Source of the DNA: Nocardia flavorosea
GTDB lineage: Bacteria; Actinomycetota; Actinomycetes; Mycobacteriales; Mycobacteriaceae
Direction: 5' to 3'
Assembly (NCBI RefSeq): GCF_015477805.1
Contig: NZ_JADLQL010000007.1
Span: forward strand, 310,001-374,000
DNA: 64,000 bases
Position numbers and translations under genes: made by a program. Position 1 is the stretch's first letter. Each line of letters starts with the position of its first letter. Below are positions 35,116 to 43,701 of this stretch, piece by piece. The notes beneath the pieces were generated by a model. The model was not told the origin of the DNA, did not search any database, and saw only the letters and a program-made list of their open reading frames with translations.

Positions 35116-36735
35116 TCACATCCGGAAAACGCCGTAGGAGACCGGTTCCAGCGGCGCCTGCGCGCACACCGAGAGGGCCAGTCCGAGCACGGTCCGGGTA
35201 TCGGCCGGGTCGATGACCCCGTCGTCCCAGAGCCGGGCGGTCGAATAATAAGGGTTGCCCTGCGCCTCGTACTGACGCCGGATCGGTTCCTTGAACGCCT
35301 CCTGATCGGCTTCGCTCCAGGGCCGGCCGTTGCCGTCGAGTTGATCGCCGCGCACGGTGGCCAGCACCGACGCCGCCTGCTCACCGCCCATCACCGAGAT
35401 CCGGGCGTTCGGCCACATCCACAGGAACCGCGGCGAATAGGCCCGGCCACACATCGAATAGTTCCCGGCGCCGTACGAGCCGCCGATCACCACGGTCAGT
35501 TTCGGCACCCGCGCGCACGCCACCGCCGTGACCATTTTGGCGCCGTGTTTGGCGATACCGGAGGCTTCGTAATCGCGACCGACCATGAACCCGGTGATGT
35601 TCTGCAGGAACAGCAGCGGGGTCTTGCGCTTATCGCACAGCTCGATGAAATGCGCGCCCTTCATGGCGGATTCACCGAACAGGACACCGTTGTTGGCGAT
35701 TATCCCCACCGGATGCCCGTGGATATGCGCGAAACCGGTAACCAGAGTGGTGCCGTACTCGGCTTTGAACTCATGGAACCCGATCTCGCCGTCGGGGCCG
35801 GCGTCGACGAGACGATGGATGACCTCGCGCACGTCGTAAGGGGTGCGCAGATCCACCGGGACCACATCGTAGAGGTCGTCGGCGGGTACCGCGGGTCCGC
35901 GAGCCTCCCGGACCTCCCAGGCAGGTTCGGGGCGTGGCCCGAGCGTGCCGACGATGCGGCGCACGATCCGCAAGGCGTCCCGATCGTCCTCGGCCAGATG
36001 GTCGGTGACCCCGGAGGTGCGCGAATGCAGGGCACCGCCGCCGAGCTCCTCGGCCGTTACCACCTCACCGGTCGCGGCCTTCACCAGCGGCGGGCCGCCG
36101 AGGAAGATCGTGCCCTGATCCCGCACGATCACCGCCTCGTCGCTCATGGCCGGTACATAGGCCCCGCCCGCGGTGCACGACCCCAGCACCGCGGCGATCT
36201 GCGCGATACCCTGCGCGCTCATGGTGGCCTGGTTGTAGAAGATCCGGCCGAAATGCTCGCGGTCGGGGAACACCTCGTCCTGTTCGGGCAGGTAGGCGCC
36301 CCCGGAATCGACCAGGTACAGGCACGGCAGGTTGTTGTGCAGCGCCACTTCCTGCGCGCGCAGATGTTTCTTCACCGTGATCGGGTAGTAGGTACCGCCC
36401 TTGACCGTGGCGTCGTTGGCGACGATCACGCATTCGCGCCCCATCACCCGCCCGATACCGGTGATGATCCCCGCGCCCGGCGAGTCGTCGCCGTACATCC
36501 CGTTGGCCGCCAGCGGCGAGAGTTCCAGGAACGGGCTGCCCGGGTCGAGCAGTTGATCCACCCGGTCGCGCGGCAGCAGTTTGCCGCGGTCGATATGCCG
36601 CTGCCGGGCCTTCTCCGCACCGCCCCGGGCGGTATCGGCGAGGCGGCGGCGCAACTCGTCGACCAGGGCCTGGTTGGCGGCCCGGTTATCGGTTGCCGCC
36701 CGGGCGGCGGACGCGGGGCTCGCGGTGCGGGTCAT
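35116..36735 (-). CDS. accD1: Carboxyltransferase beta subunit (AccD1, methylcrotonyl-CoA carboxylase type)
   Basis: A 539-residue crotonase-fold carboxyltransferase. The N-terminal half contains LPCLYLVDSGGAYLPEQDEVFPD, and the C-terminal half contains NNGVLFGESAMKGAHFIELC and GGSYGAGNYSMCGRAYSPRFLW, all as in MCC-beta/AccD1. It transfers the carboxyl group from biotin on AccA1 to the acyl-CoA. It is the first gene of the minus-strand operon. ATG at 36735, with the tandem GTTA-N8-TAAC operators 21-64 bases upstream. Confidence 0.92.
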   Translation of the reverse strand: MTRTASPASAARAATDNRAANQALVDELRRRLADTARGGAEKARQRHIDRGKLLPRDRVDQLLDPGSPFLELSPLAANGMYGDDSPGAGIITGIGRVMGRECVIVANDATVKGGTYYPITVKKHLRAQEVALHNNLPCLYLVDSGGAYLPEQDEVFPDREHFGRIFYNQATMSAQGIAQIAAVLGSCTAGGAYVPAMSDEAVIVRDQGTIFLGGPPLVKAATGEVVTAEELGGGALHSRTSGVTDHLAEDDRDALRIVRRIVGTLGPRPEPAWEVREARGPAVPADDLYDVVPVDLRTPYDVREVIHRLVDAGPDGEIGFHEFKAEYGTTLVTGFAHIHGHPVGIIANNGVLFGESAMKGAHFIELCDKRKTPLLFLQNITGFMVGRDYEASGIAKHGAKMVTAVACARVPKLTVVIGGSYGAGNYSMCGRAYSPRFLWMWPNARISVMGGEQAASVLATVRGDQLDGNGRPWSEADQEAFKEPIRRQYEAQGNPYYSTARLWDDGVIDPADTRTVLGLALSVCAQAPLEPVSYGVFRM

Positions 36736-36755
36736 CGCCTGATCCTGCCCATCTG

Positions 36756-36773
36756 AGTTAATCGCTGATAACT
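36756..36773. promoter_or_regulatory. Operator copy 1 (GTTA-N8-TAAC) in the accD1/TetR control region
   Basis: AGTTA and TAACT frame an 8-base spacer. The same arrangement recurs 26 bp downstream. It lies close to the accD1 start and is a likely site for the divergent TetR protein. Confidence 0.6.
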
Positions 36774-36781
36774 GGAATTCA

Positions 36782-36799
36782 GGTTAATCTTGACTAACC
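36782..36799. promoter_or_regulatory. Operator copy 2 (GTTA-N8-TAAC) in the accD1/TetR control region
   Basis: GGTTAATC and GACTAACC make an imperfect 18-bp palindrome with outer arms GGTTA/TAACC. Its spacing matches copy 1, and the centres are 26 bp apart (about 2.5 helical turns). It is on the side nearer the TetR gene, so it suits autoregulation. Confidence 0.62.
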
Positions 36800-36830
36800 G
36801 AGTTGTCTATAGCGGATCGAAGGAGTGCGG

Positions 36831-37460
36831 GTGACCAGCCCCGATTCTGCCACCCCGACCAGCCGCGAGCTGCGCAAACAGCAACGCCGCGACCAACTGC
36901 TGGCCGCCGGCGCCCGGCTGATCGCCGAACGCGGCTACCTCGGCATGCGCCTCGACGATCTCGGCGCGGCGGTCGGGATCAGCGGTCCCGCGGTCTACCG
37001 GCACTTCCCCAACAAGGAAGCCCTGCTGGTCGAACTCCTGGTCGGCATCAGCCGCCGCCTCCTCGATGGTGGCACCGCGGTCGTCGCCGAAGCGGCCGGG
37101 CCGTCCGAGGCGCTGGCGGGCCTGGTGGACTTCCACCTCGACTTCGCCCTCGGCGAACCCGAACTCATCCGCATCCAGGACCGCGACCTCGACAATATGC
37201 CGCTCCCGGCCCGTCGCGAGGTCCGGCGCACCCAGCGCCGCTACGTGGAGATCTGGGTACTCGTGCTCTGCGAACTGACGCCGAGGCTCGACGAGACAAC
37301 CGCCCGCGTCCAAGCCCACGCAGTGTTCGGTCTGCTCAATTCGACGCCGCACAGCGCCGTCCCGGCTCGCGGCCGCACCCGCTCGGTACTACGCTCGATG
37401 GCCCTCGCCGCGTTGACCGGTCCACCTGTCGGATTGAGCGACGCGAAGACGGTCCCCTGA
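36831..37460 (+). CDS. TetR-family repressor divergent from the leucine operon
   Basis: A 209-residue TetR protein. The HTH spans about residues 22-66 (LDDLGAAVGISGPAVYRHFPNKEALL), followed by a helical ligand domain. GTG at 36831 is preferred to GTG 36825 because AGGAG lies five bases before it. The layout (TetR divergent from accD1-accA1-fadE19) mirrors Rv2506 and its neighbours in Mycobacterium tuberculosis, so it is the probable local repressor, with an acyl-CoA ligand of the pathway as the likely inducer. Confidence 0.9.
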   Translation: MTSPDSATPTSRELRKQQRRDQLLAAGARLIAERGYLGMRLDDLGAAVGISGPAVYRHFPNKEALLVELLVGISRRLLDGGTAVVAEAAGPSEALAGLVDFHLDFALGEPELIRIQDRDLDNMPLPARREVRRTQRRYVEIWVLVLCELTPRLDETTARVQAHAVFGLLNSTPHSAVPARGRTRSVLRSMALAALTGPPVGLSDAKTVP

Positions 37461-37580
37461 TTGCCGACTCCTTCGTCGTCCCCGAGTTACCCCATAGCCC
37501 TGGCTGCACCATTGATCATCAGCCTGACGCTTTGAGGTCCGCGCGGTGAATGGACGCTCTAGTGCCAGGACCTTCCGGCC

Positions 37581-37832
37581 CTACCCGTCCGGGCTCCGCA
37601 CAATCTCGCCATGGCCGCCGCGGTCCAGCTGTGGCAGACGGGTAGTCCATGCCGCCCACCGCTGTCCCCGGTACGAGGCCGCGGCGGTGTACGCCTCGGG
37701 GGCGCGCCAGTGACTGTCGCACGGCGAGCGGTCTTCCTTCGTCAGCCGCGGTGCGAAAGCAACGAGGAAATCGAGCGTCTCGTGCAGGCTCACGGTCTCC
37801 GGGTGGGATCGTGAATTCGCCACGATAGGCAT
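37581..37832 (-). CDS. Small hypothetical protein downstream of the ATPase gene
   Basis: An 83-residue frame starting 17 bases after the ATPase stop on the same strand. Third positions are mostly G or C, as in real genes here. The protein is polar and slightly basic with an amphipathic N-terminal helix (TVSLHETLDFLVAFAPRLTK). I recognise no domain and see no strong ribosome site, so it may be a chance frame. The flanking 37461-37580 stretch holds nothing I can name. Confidence 0.33.
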   Translation of the reverse strand: MPIVANSRSHPETVSLHETLDFLVAFAPRLTKEDRSPCDSHWRAPEAYTAAASYRGQRWAAWTTRLPQLDRGGHGEIVRSPDG

Positions 37833-37848
37833 CGCCGTGCGTTCAGGA

Positions 37849-39291
37849 CTACCTCCAGACGGAAAGAACCTCGTCCGGACCCCAAACCAAGTCTGCTCCG
37901 GCATCGCGTGCATCCGCGGCGATACCTGACCGGCTCACCACGACCAAACCGGATTCGCCCGGCTCGTACCCGGGCACCTCGCCGGCCGACTTCCGCAACG
38001 TCACGAGATCACGCCGATCGAAGGGCGTACCGAGCCATTTCACCGAGCCGACGAATTCGATCCGATTCGCCACCGGGCTGCGATCGGCACCTACCAGGTC
38101 TACCTCGGGATCGAAGCGCCGATTCCACCAGCCGCCGACGGTTTCGACGGACTGCCACGGCAAGCGGCCGCTGAGCGCGGCAAGTTCCAGCGATTCGCGG
38201 ATGAGCGGTTCGACAGCCCGCCCACGCCAGGTGGTCCAACGCCGCTCGATCAGCCGGAACGCCCCCGCGGACCGTCCCCGACGAGCAAGATCCTGCGCGG
38301 CCCGCAGTACCGCAAGGTACAGCCGGAGATTGCTGTCGGCAACGCGGTACAAAGCGGGCTTACCGGGCCGGATCGACAGCGGCTCGTCGATAGCGAGTAC
38401 TCGTTTGTCGACGGTGAGTCGCCGCAGGATCGGCGACAGGCTACCGGAGGCAATCGGCCCGGCGCTGCCACCAGCGGCTGCCGCGATATTGGCGTGGGTT
38501 CGGTCGCCGCCGCCGACCGATTCCAGCACGCGTCGTGTCTGGTCCGGCGCCGGGAACTCGGCCAGCAACGCCGACTCCGGCACGCTGAACAGCGGCGCCG
38601 CCGGATCTGCGCATTCCTCCTCGAGGAACTCGAGTGGGCTCCGGCCGTGCGGCCAACTCCGCAGAATCCCGGGCAGACCGCCGGTGATCAGGTGTGCATC
38701 GAGTGCGTCCGCCGCGCCGAGTCCGGTGGCGTCCGCGATCTCCGCCGGGTCGAGGGGACCGAGCACGAAGTTGTCCGCTCTGCCGTAGAAAGGCCGATCG
38801 TAGGCAGTGAGTCGTTCCATCATGTGCAGGTCACTGCCCAAGAGAAGTAACAGCACTGGACGCCGCGACAGGATCCTGTCCCAGGCGCTTTGCAGGACTC
38901 CGTCGAAACTCTGGTCCTGCTCGGCCAGCCAGGGCACCTCGTCGATCACCACTACCGAGGGGCTGTCCGGGAGAGCTCCCGCTATGGCCCGGAACCCGTC
39001 TGCCCACGAACCGATCTGGTCGGGCACCAGTTCGGGATCGGTGGCCAGCGAGGACTCGCGGAGTTCGCGTAACAACCCCGCGAGGGTTTCCGCAGGTGCG
39101 GCACCTTTGGTTGCGGTGAAGTAGAGGTACGGCACCTCGGACCGGTCGCAGAACTCCTGAACAAGCCTCGACTTGCCTACCTGCCTCCGCCCGCGGATCG
39201 CCACTGCGATCCCCGACCTGGATTCGGTGACGCGGCGCAGTCGACTGCCGAGCATCTCGAGTTCGCGGCGTCTTCCGACGAAACCAGTCAC
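37849..39291 (-). CDS. Archaeal-type AAA ATPase with C-terminal DUF234-like domain
   Basis: A 480-residue ATPase_2-type protein. Walker A is GRRQVGKS (34-41), Walker B is VVVIDEVPWL, and a sensor-like LLLLGSDLHMME follows. A winged-helix middle is followed by a C-terminal region resembling DUF234, a PD-(D/E)XK-like fold. Where that family usually has ECKW, this protein has SVKW after DPEVDLVGADR, so nuclease activity may be lost. GTG at 39291 with GGAGGG upstream is preferred over an ATG at 39387, because a perfect inverted repeat (39315-39337) sits between the two and looks regulatory. The function of this family in bacteria is unclear. Confidence 0.8.
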   Translation of the reverse strand: MTGFVGRRRELEMLGSRLRRVTESRSGIAVAIRGRRQVGKSRLVQEFCDRSEVPYLYFTATKGAAPAETLAGLLRELRESSLATDPELVPDQIGSWADGFRAIAGALPDSPSVVVIDEVPWLAEQDQSFDGVLQSAWDRILSRRPVLLLLLGSDLHMMERLTAYDRPFYGRADNFVLGPLDPAEIADATGLGAADALDAHLITGGLPGILRSWPHGRSPLEFLEEECADPAAPLFSVPESALLAEFPAPDQTRRVLESVGGGDRTHANIAAAAGGSAGPIASGSLSPILRRLTVDKRVLAIDEPLSIRPGKPALYRVADSNLRLYLAVLRAAQDLARRGRSAGAFRLIERRWTTWRGRAVEPLIRESLELAALSGRLPWQSVETVGGWWNRRFDPEVDLVGADRSPVANRIEFVGSVKWLGTPFDRRDLVTLRKSAGEVPGYEPGESGLVVVSRSGIAADARDAGADLVWGPDEVLSVWR

Positions 39292-39314
39292 GTGCCCTCC
39301 CGGGTAGAGGAACT

Positions 39315-39337
39315 CTATGTAGATGCGATCTACATAG
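39315..39337. promoter_or_regulatory. Perfect inverted repeat just upstream of the ATPase start
   Basis: CTATGTAGAT and ATCTACATAG are exact 10-base inverted repeats separated by GCG. The element is AT-rich against a GC-rich background and lies 24 bases before the GTG start, inside the expected promoter or leader. It is an operator candidate for self-control or an unknown repressor. A short RNA hairpin is the alternative. Confidence 0.6.
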
Positions 39338-39545
39338 AAGGATGCTACCGGTGTTTCGGGGCGCGGCGGAGTCGCTCGACACCACACGGGCCAGGCCGTT
39401 CATGTGGCAGTTACCTGCCGTGTGATCACAGCACTGCTATGTGATGTCTCCGGCTCCAAAATCGGTTCGCCGCTGTCGTGCTCCTTAGGTCAGGATCACG
39501 ACAGACGGCGATCGAAGATACCGACGAAAATCGGAACACCGTAGC

Positions 39546-40925
39546 TCAGAGCCGGACGGTGGTCGTCGTATCGCGCGCCGCGTCCGCCCGGTCGACATCG
39601 GCGAGGTCGAAGCCTTTGGTTTCCCGGGCGACCAGCACCGCGACCGCGGTGACGGCGGCGGCCGCGGCCAGGTAGACGGCGATCGGGACGGGGGAGTCGT
39701 AGACGTCCAGAAGTTTGACCGCGATCACGGGGGCCAGTGAGCCTGCGAAGATCGAAGTGACCTGGTAGCCCAGGGAGACCCCGGAATAGCGCATCCGGGT
39801 CGGGAACATTTCGGCCATGATCGCGGGCTGCGGGGCGTACATGAAAGCGTGCGCGATCAGGCCGAGCATGATGGCGGCGGTGATCACCCAGCCGTTTCCG
39901 GTGTCCATCATCGGGAAGGCGAAGAAACCCCAGGCGCCCGCGGCGATAGTGCCCGCCAGGTAGACCGGCCGCCGGCCCAACCGGTCGGCGAGGGCGCCGA
40001 CGAGCGGGATGACCGCGAAGTGGACGGCATGGGCGGCCAGCAGCCACCACAGGATGTCGTCGGTTTCCATATCGTGGCGGACCTTCAGGTACGTGATGGT
40101 GAAGGTGACGACCAGGTAGTACATGATGTTCTCGCCGAAACGCAGGCCCATCGCGGTGAACACGCCGCGCGGATACCGCTTCAGAACCTCGATCGCGCTG
40201 AAGGACGAAGACCGTACCTGTTCGGCTTGCTTGCGGGCCGCGGTGAAGATCGGCGCGTCGGTCACCTTGGTACGGATGTAGTAGCCGATCAGTACCACCA
40301 CGGCCGACAGCCAGAACGCGATCCGCCAGCCCCAGGACAAGAAATCGTCGTCGGACAGGGTGGCGGTGAGTATCAGCAGGACGATCGTGGCGAGCAGATT
40401 GCCGCCGGGCACCCCGGATTGCGGCCAGCTGGCCCAGAATCCGCGGCTGCGGTCGGGGCTGTGCTCGGCCACCAGCAATACCGCGCCGCCCCATTCACCG
40501 CCGACGGCGAAACCTTGCAGGAAGCGCAGCAGCACCAGCAGCAGGGGCGCGGCGTAGCCGATCTGGTCGTAGGTGGGCAGGCAGCCCATCAGGAAGGTCG
40601 CCGTGCCCACCAGGATGAGGCTGAACTGCAGGAGCCGCTTGCGGCCGTACTTGTCGCCGAAATGCCCGAAGACGATGCCGCCGAGCGGCCGGGCGGCGAA
40701 ACCGACCGCATAAGTAAGGAAGGCTTTCAGGATCGCGTCGAGTTCGCTGTCGGACTCCGGGAAGAAGACCTTGCTGAACACCAGCGTCGCCGCCGTGCCG
40801 TAGAGGAAGAACTCGTACCACTCGACCACGGTTCCGGCCATGGACGCGGCGACCACTCGCCGCAACCCGCCCCGATCCGGTGGCGAGTTCCCGTCGGCCC
40901 GTTCTGTTCCGTCCACGACGCTCAT
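39546..40925 (-). CDS. MFS transporter, metabolite:H+ symporter (MHS) family
   Basis: A 459-residue inner-membrane transporter with about 12 hydrophobic segments. FGHFGDKYGRKR between helices 2 and 3 is the MFS motif, repeated as GALADRLGRRP in the second half, and VEWYEFFLYG near helix 1 is typical of MHS members (ProP, ShiA, alpha-ketoglutarate permeases). The substrate is unknown. ATG at 40925 follows GAGGAG; the longer frame to 40979 lacks such a site. It is not visibly linked to its neighbours by an operon. Confidence 0.88.
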   Translation of the reverse strand: MSVVDGTERADGNSPPDRGGLRRVVAASMAGTVVEWYEFFLYGTAATLVFSKVFFPESDSELDAILKAFLTYAVGFAARPLGGIVFGHFGDKYGRKRLLQFSLILVGTATFLMGCLPTYDQIGYAAPLLLVLLRFLQGFAVGGEWGGAVLLVAEHSPDRSRGFWASWPQSGVPGGNLLATIVLLILTATLSDDDFLSWGWRIAFWLSAVVVLIGYYIRTKVTDAPIFTAARKQAEQVRSSSFSAIEVLKRYPRGVFTAMGLRFGENIMYYLVVTFTITYLKVRHDMETDDILWWLLAAHAVHFAVIPLVGALADRLGRRPVYLAGTIAAGAWGFFAFPMMDTGNGWVITAAIMLGLIAHAFMYAPQPAIMAEMFPTRMRYSGVSLGYQVTSIFAGSLAPVIAVKLLDVYDSPVPIAVYLAAAAAVTAVAVLVARETKGFDLADVDRADAARDTTTTVRL

Positions 40926-41287
40926 CGCCCACTCCTCACGCGCTGTGGCCCCGGCCCGCAGGGCCATTCGGAGTATCACCCGTAGCCGGCCGCCGCACCG
41001 GCGATTCGGCGGGGTTGGTGGCTACGCGGCCCGGTCAGTGAGAACGGTCGCCGGCGACCACCGCCGGTCTGCGCTCCCGGGCTGTCGTCCATCGCGAACT
41101 GTTCCGGCGGCTGTCACGCCCGATGCTCCGCGGGACGGTGATGGTCCGCAGCGGTTCGGCGTTCTGCACACCCGGGGGGCCAGGTCGGTTGCGCCGTTAC
41201 GTTGTGCCCGGCTACCGCTGCATGACGACCGGTGCGAACCCCTGGCCAGGTCTCGCCCACCGGCCCCGGGCCGGTATTCGTGCCCGG
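40926..41287. other. Intergenic region between MFS and DoxX-like genes
   Basis: About 360 bases that contain the MFS promoter on the minus strand. Short frames here lack ribosome sites or known proteins. No repeat or RNA element is recognised. Confidence 0.4.
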
Positions 41288-41635
41288 TTACCGGGTGACT
41301 TGCAGGATCAGCGTCGCGGCGACCGGAGCCAGGTACAGCAGCGGGAACACCGAGGTCTGGTACGAGCGTGCGCGCAGTGCTGTCGCGGTGGCGCCGAGGA
41401 AGTAGAGGATCAGGCCGACGGCGGCGGCGACGCCGAGCGCGGGGAGCGCGAAACCTGCCACCAATCCGAGTGCGCCGGCGGTTTTGGCCAGGGCAAGCCA
41501 GTTCCACCACGACCGCGGTACACCATATTTTTCGAGCGGCTCGACCACGAACTGCTGTTTCGAGAACAGTGAGTAGCCCGAGAACCCGACCCACAGGGCG
41601 GTCAGTGTTCCGACGACGTAGTAAGCGATATCCAT
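41288..41635 (-). CDS. DoxX-like small membrane protein
   Basis: A 115-residue protein with four hydrophobic segments and the layout of the DoxX-like family, including EKYGVPRSWWNWLALAKTAGALGLVAGF. Members are inner-membrane proteins of mostly unknown role; some mycobacterial relatives act in thiol redox complexes. The ATG at 41635 has GAGA upstream. Divergent from the F420/PPOX-fold gene. Confidence 0.8.
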   Translation of the reverse strand: MDIAYYVVGTLTALWVGFSGYSLFSKQQFVVEPLEKYGVPRSWWNWLALAKTAGALGLVAGFALPALGVAAAVGLILYFLGATATALRARSYQTSVFPLLYLAPVAATLILQVTR

Positions 41636-41778
41636 CTCGCACCATTTTCTCAGTGGCCGGTGTTTTCCGGCGGGTACCAGTTCGACGACGCGGGCCGCCC
41701 GGGTGTGACATCGCCGTGGCGGCCGACGCGCCGTGAGACATGCCCGGGCCGCGAACGTCGCGCTTTAGGCTGGTGCGC

Positions 41779-42204
41779 ATGGCCTCGCTTTCCGATCCCA
41801 AGGTGCGCGAATTCCTCGGCTACGGAACCCGTACCGCCAAGGTGGCGTTCACGGCGAGTGACGGGCGTCCGGTGGTCACTCCCGTCTGGTTCCTGCTCGA
41901 CGGGGACGAAATCGTATTCAACACCGGTAAGGACACCGCGAAGGGCAAGGCATTGCAGCGTGATCCGCGGATCGCGCTGGTGGTGGATCTCGAGGAGCCG
42001 CCGTATGCGGCGGTGCAGATCCAGGGCACGGCCACCCTGTCCGAGGATCCGGCCGAACTGCTGCGCACGGCGACGGCGATCGGCGGCCGCTATATGGGTT
42101 CGGCTCGCGCCGACGAGTTCGGCCGCCGCAACGGTGTACCCGGTGAACTGCTCGTGCGGGTGCGGCCGGTCAAGGTCATCGCCTTCTTCGACGCCGTCGG
42201 CTGA
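41779..42204 (+). CDS. PPOX-class, probably F420-dependent, split-barrel protein
   Basis: A 141-residue split-barrel flavin/deazaflavin-binding protein. It matches the small F420-binding (FDOR-B-like) members, with KVREFLGYGTRTAKVAFTASDGRPVVTPVWFLLDGDEIVFNT near the N-terminus. It may bind F420 or haem/bilin in redox or degradation reactions; the specific role is unknown. The ATG at 41779 (MASLSDPKV) is preferred over 41740 because the extra residues look like upstream leader and are not typical of the family. Confidence 0.82.
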   Translation: MASLSDPKVREFLGYGTRTAKVAFTASDGRPVVTPVWFLLDGDEIVFNTGKDTAKGKALQRDPRIALVVDLEEPPYAAVQIQGTATLSEDPAELLRTATAIGGRYMGSARADEFGRRNGVPGELLVRVRPVKVIAFFDAVG

Positions 42205-42578
42205 GCCCGGGGGCGCCCGCCCGTACCGGCGGCATGCCGGCTGTGACCCGGTCCGGCTCCCCGAGGGGGCGGCAGTGAACCCCTGGCCCGCCGACGCCGA
42301 CTCGAGGTGTGGTCGCGGTCGTGGTTTTCGGCTTCGGCAAGGCGGTTGTCGCTGCGGTGCCATCGCCCGGTGGGCGGCGGCCGTCGCTTCCGGCAAAGGA
42401 CATCGGCCGGCGGGGCCTGCAGGCCGGCGCAGCGCGGGCGGCGCCGCCCCGCGGCCGGCTCGCGTGGCCGTGGACGGGCGCTGCGACGGGGGTCGGAACG
42501 CGGTGGCGCCTGGAACAGCCCGGCGGTGAGGCGTGGGAGGGGACTCGGTGGACGTGACCCTGGACCTATGCTCATCCC
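42205..42578. other. Intergenic region before cobM
   Basis: About 370 very GC-rich bases. I looked for a cobalamin riboswitch (B12 box, GGTGNAAN-type core) in both directions and did not find one. Short frames crossing it are not convincing. cobM starts at ATG 42579. Confidence 0.4.
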
Positions 42579-43337
42579 ATGACCGTGCACTTCATCGGGG
42601 CCGGGCCCGGCGCCGCCGACCTGCTGACCGTGCGTGCGGTGGAACTGCTGCGGCGGTGCCCGGTCTGCCTGTATCCGGGGACCTATCTGGACCCCGAGGT
42701 GATCGCCCACTGTGCACCGGGCACAGAATTGATCGATACCCAGCGCCTGGACCTCGACGAGATCACCGCGCATCTGGTGCGGGCGACGGCGGCCGGCCGG
42801 GATGTGGCCCGGCTGTGTTCCGGTGACACCTCCCTCTATTCCGCCCTCACCGAGCAGACGCGCCGGCTCGACGCGGCGGGCGTGCCGTGGGATATCACCC
42901 CGGGAGTCCCCGCGTATGCCGCCGCGGCCGCGACGCTGGGCACGGAGTTGACAGTGCCAGAGATCGCGCAGTCGGTGGTGCTGACCCGGATGCAGGCGCG
43001 TTCGACGGCGATGCCGGATTCCGAGACGCTGGCCGGTTTCGCCCGGACCCGCGCCACGCTGGCCTTGCATCTGGCGATCACCCGCATCCGGGAGCTGGCG
43101 GCGGAGCTCGCCGAGTACTACGGGGCCGGCTGTCCGGCCGCGGTGGTCTACCGGGCCAGCCAACCGGACCAGATCGTGCTGCGCGGCACACTGGCCGATA
43201 TCGCCGATCAGGTCGAGGCGGCGAGGCTGCGGCAGGCGGCCGTGATCTTGGTCGGCCGCGCTCTCGACCCGGGTACGACCTGTGCGCAATCACACCTTTA
43301 CGACCCGGCGCGTGACCGGGCCCACCTCACCGGATAG
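42579..43337 (+). CDS. cobM: Precorrin-4 C11-methyltransferase (CobM)
   Basis: A 252-residue SAM-dependent tetrapyrrole methylase. VHFIGAGPGAADLLTVRA at the N-terminus, LCSGDTSLYSAL (about 90-101) and TPGVPAYAAAAATLGTELTVPEIAQSVVLTR (about 110-140) are hallmarks of CobM/CbiF. The enzyme methylates C11 of precorrin-4 in cobalamin synthesis. It stands alone here without other cob genes, so the rest of the pathway must be elsewhere. Confidence 0.93.
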   Translation: MTVHFIGAGPGAADLLTVRAVELLRRCPVCLYPGTYLDPEVIAHCAPGTELIDTQRLDLDEITAHLVRATAAGRDVARLCSGDTSLYSALTEQTRRLDAAGVPWDITPGVPAYAAAAATLGTELTVPEIAQSVVLTRMQARSTAMPDSETLAGFARTRATLALHLAITRIRELAAELAEYYGAGCPAAVVYRASQPDQIVLRGTLADIADQVEAARLRQAAVILVGRALDPGTTCAQSHLYDPARDRAHLTG

Positions 43338-43701
43338 GCCCGGATCAGTACTGGGCGAGGGGACGTGCCACGACCGGCCCGAACACCCGGCGTGCACCGC
43401 CCGGGGCCCCGGCCTGCGCCTGCGTAACGCGGTTGGTGTGGCGACGGTACAACGGTAGATTGGGTCGGTGGTCAGGAGTCGGCGCGCGGGTGCGGGTACA
43501 CGGTGTCCCACGGCACCGGACGTGCCGGGTGGTACCGGGCGTCCGATGTAACGTCCTCGGCCCGATAAACGGATACTTCCGATGGACATTTCTGCCTGAT
43601 CGAACAAGAAGTGGACCTGGAACAGCGGCCAGTGTGGTATATGCGCCGCGGCCAGGTGGTGACGGGAAGCGCACGCGTGCGTTCCGGAAGCGAGGTTAGG
43701 G
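43338..43701 (+). promoter_or_regulatory. Upstream region of the NRPS gene
   Basis: 364 bases between the cobM stop and the NRPS start, with no convincing gene. An in-frame TGA at 43660 limits the NRPS start to the bases after it. One promoter-like pair is listed separately. Confidence 0.4.
43433..43461 (+). promoter_or_regulatory. Possible sigma-70-type promoter for the NRPS
   Basis: TTGGTG (43433-43438) and TAGATT (43456-43461) are 17 bases apart, about 240 bases upstream of the proposed TTG start. Matches of this quality occur by chance, so it is tentative. Confidence 0.3.

Noticed and set aside
39421..39430. TGTGATCACA palindrome, resembling a CRP half-site pair
   Set aside because: CRP-type sites need a six-base spacer between TGTGA and TCACA. 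This one has none, and it is far from the ATPase start.
42205..42578. Possible cobalamin riboswitch before cobM
   Set aside because: Neither strand contains a B12 box with the conserved core. The GC hairpins present are not specific.
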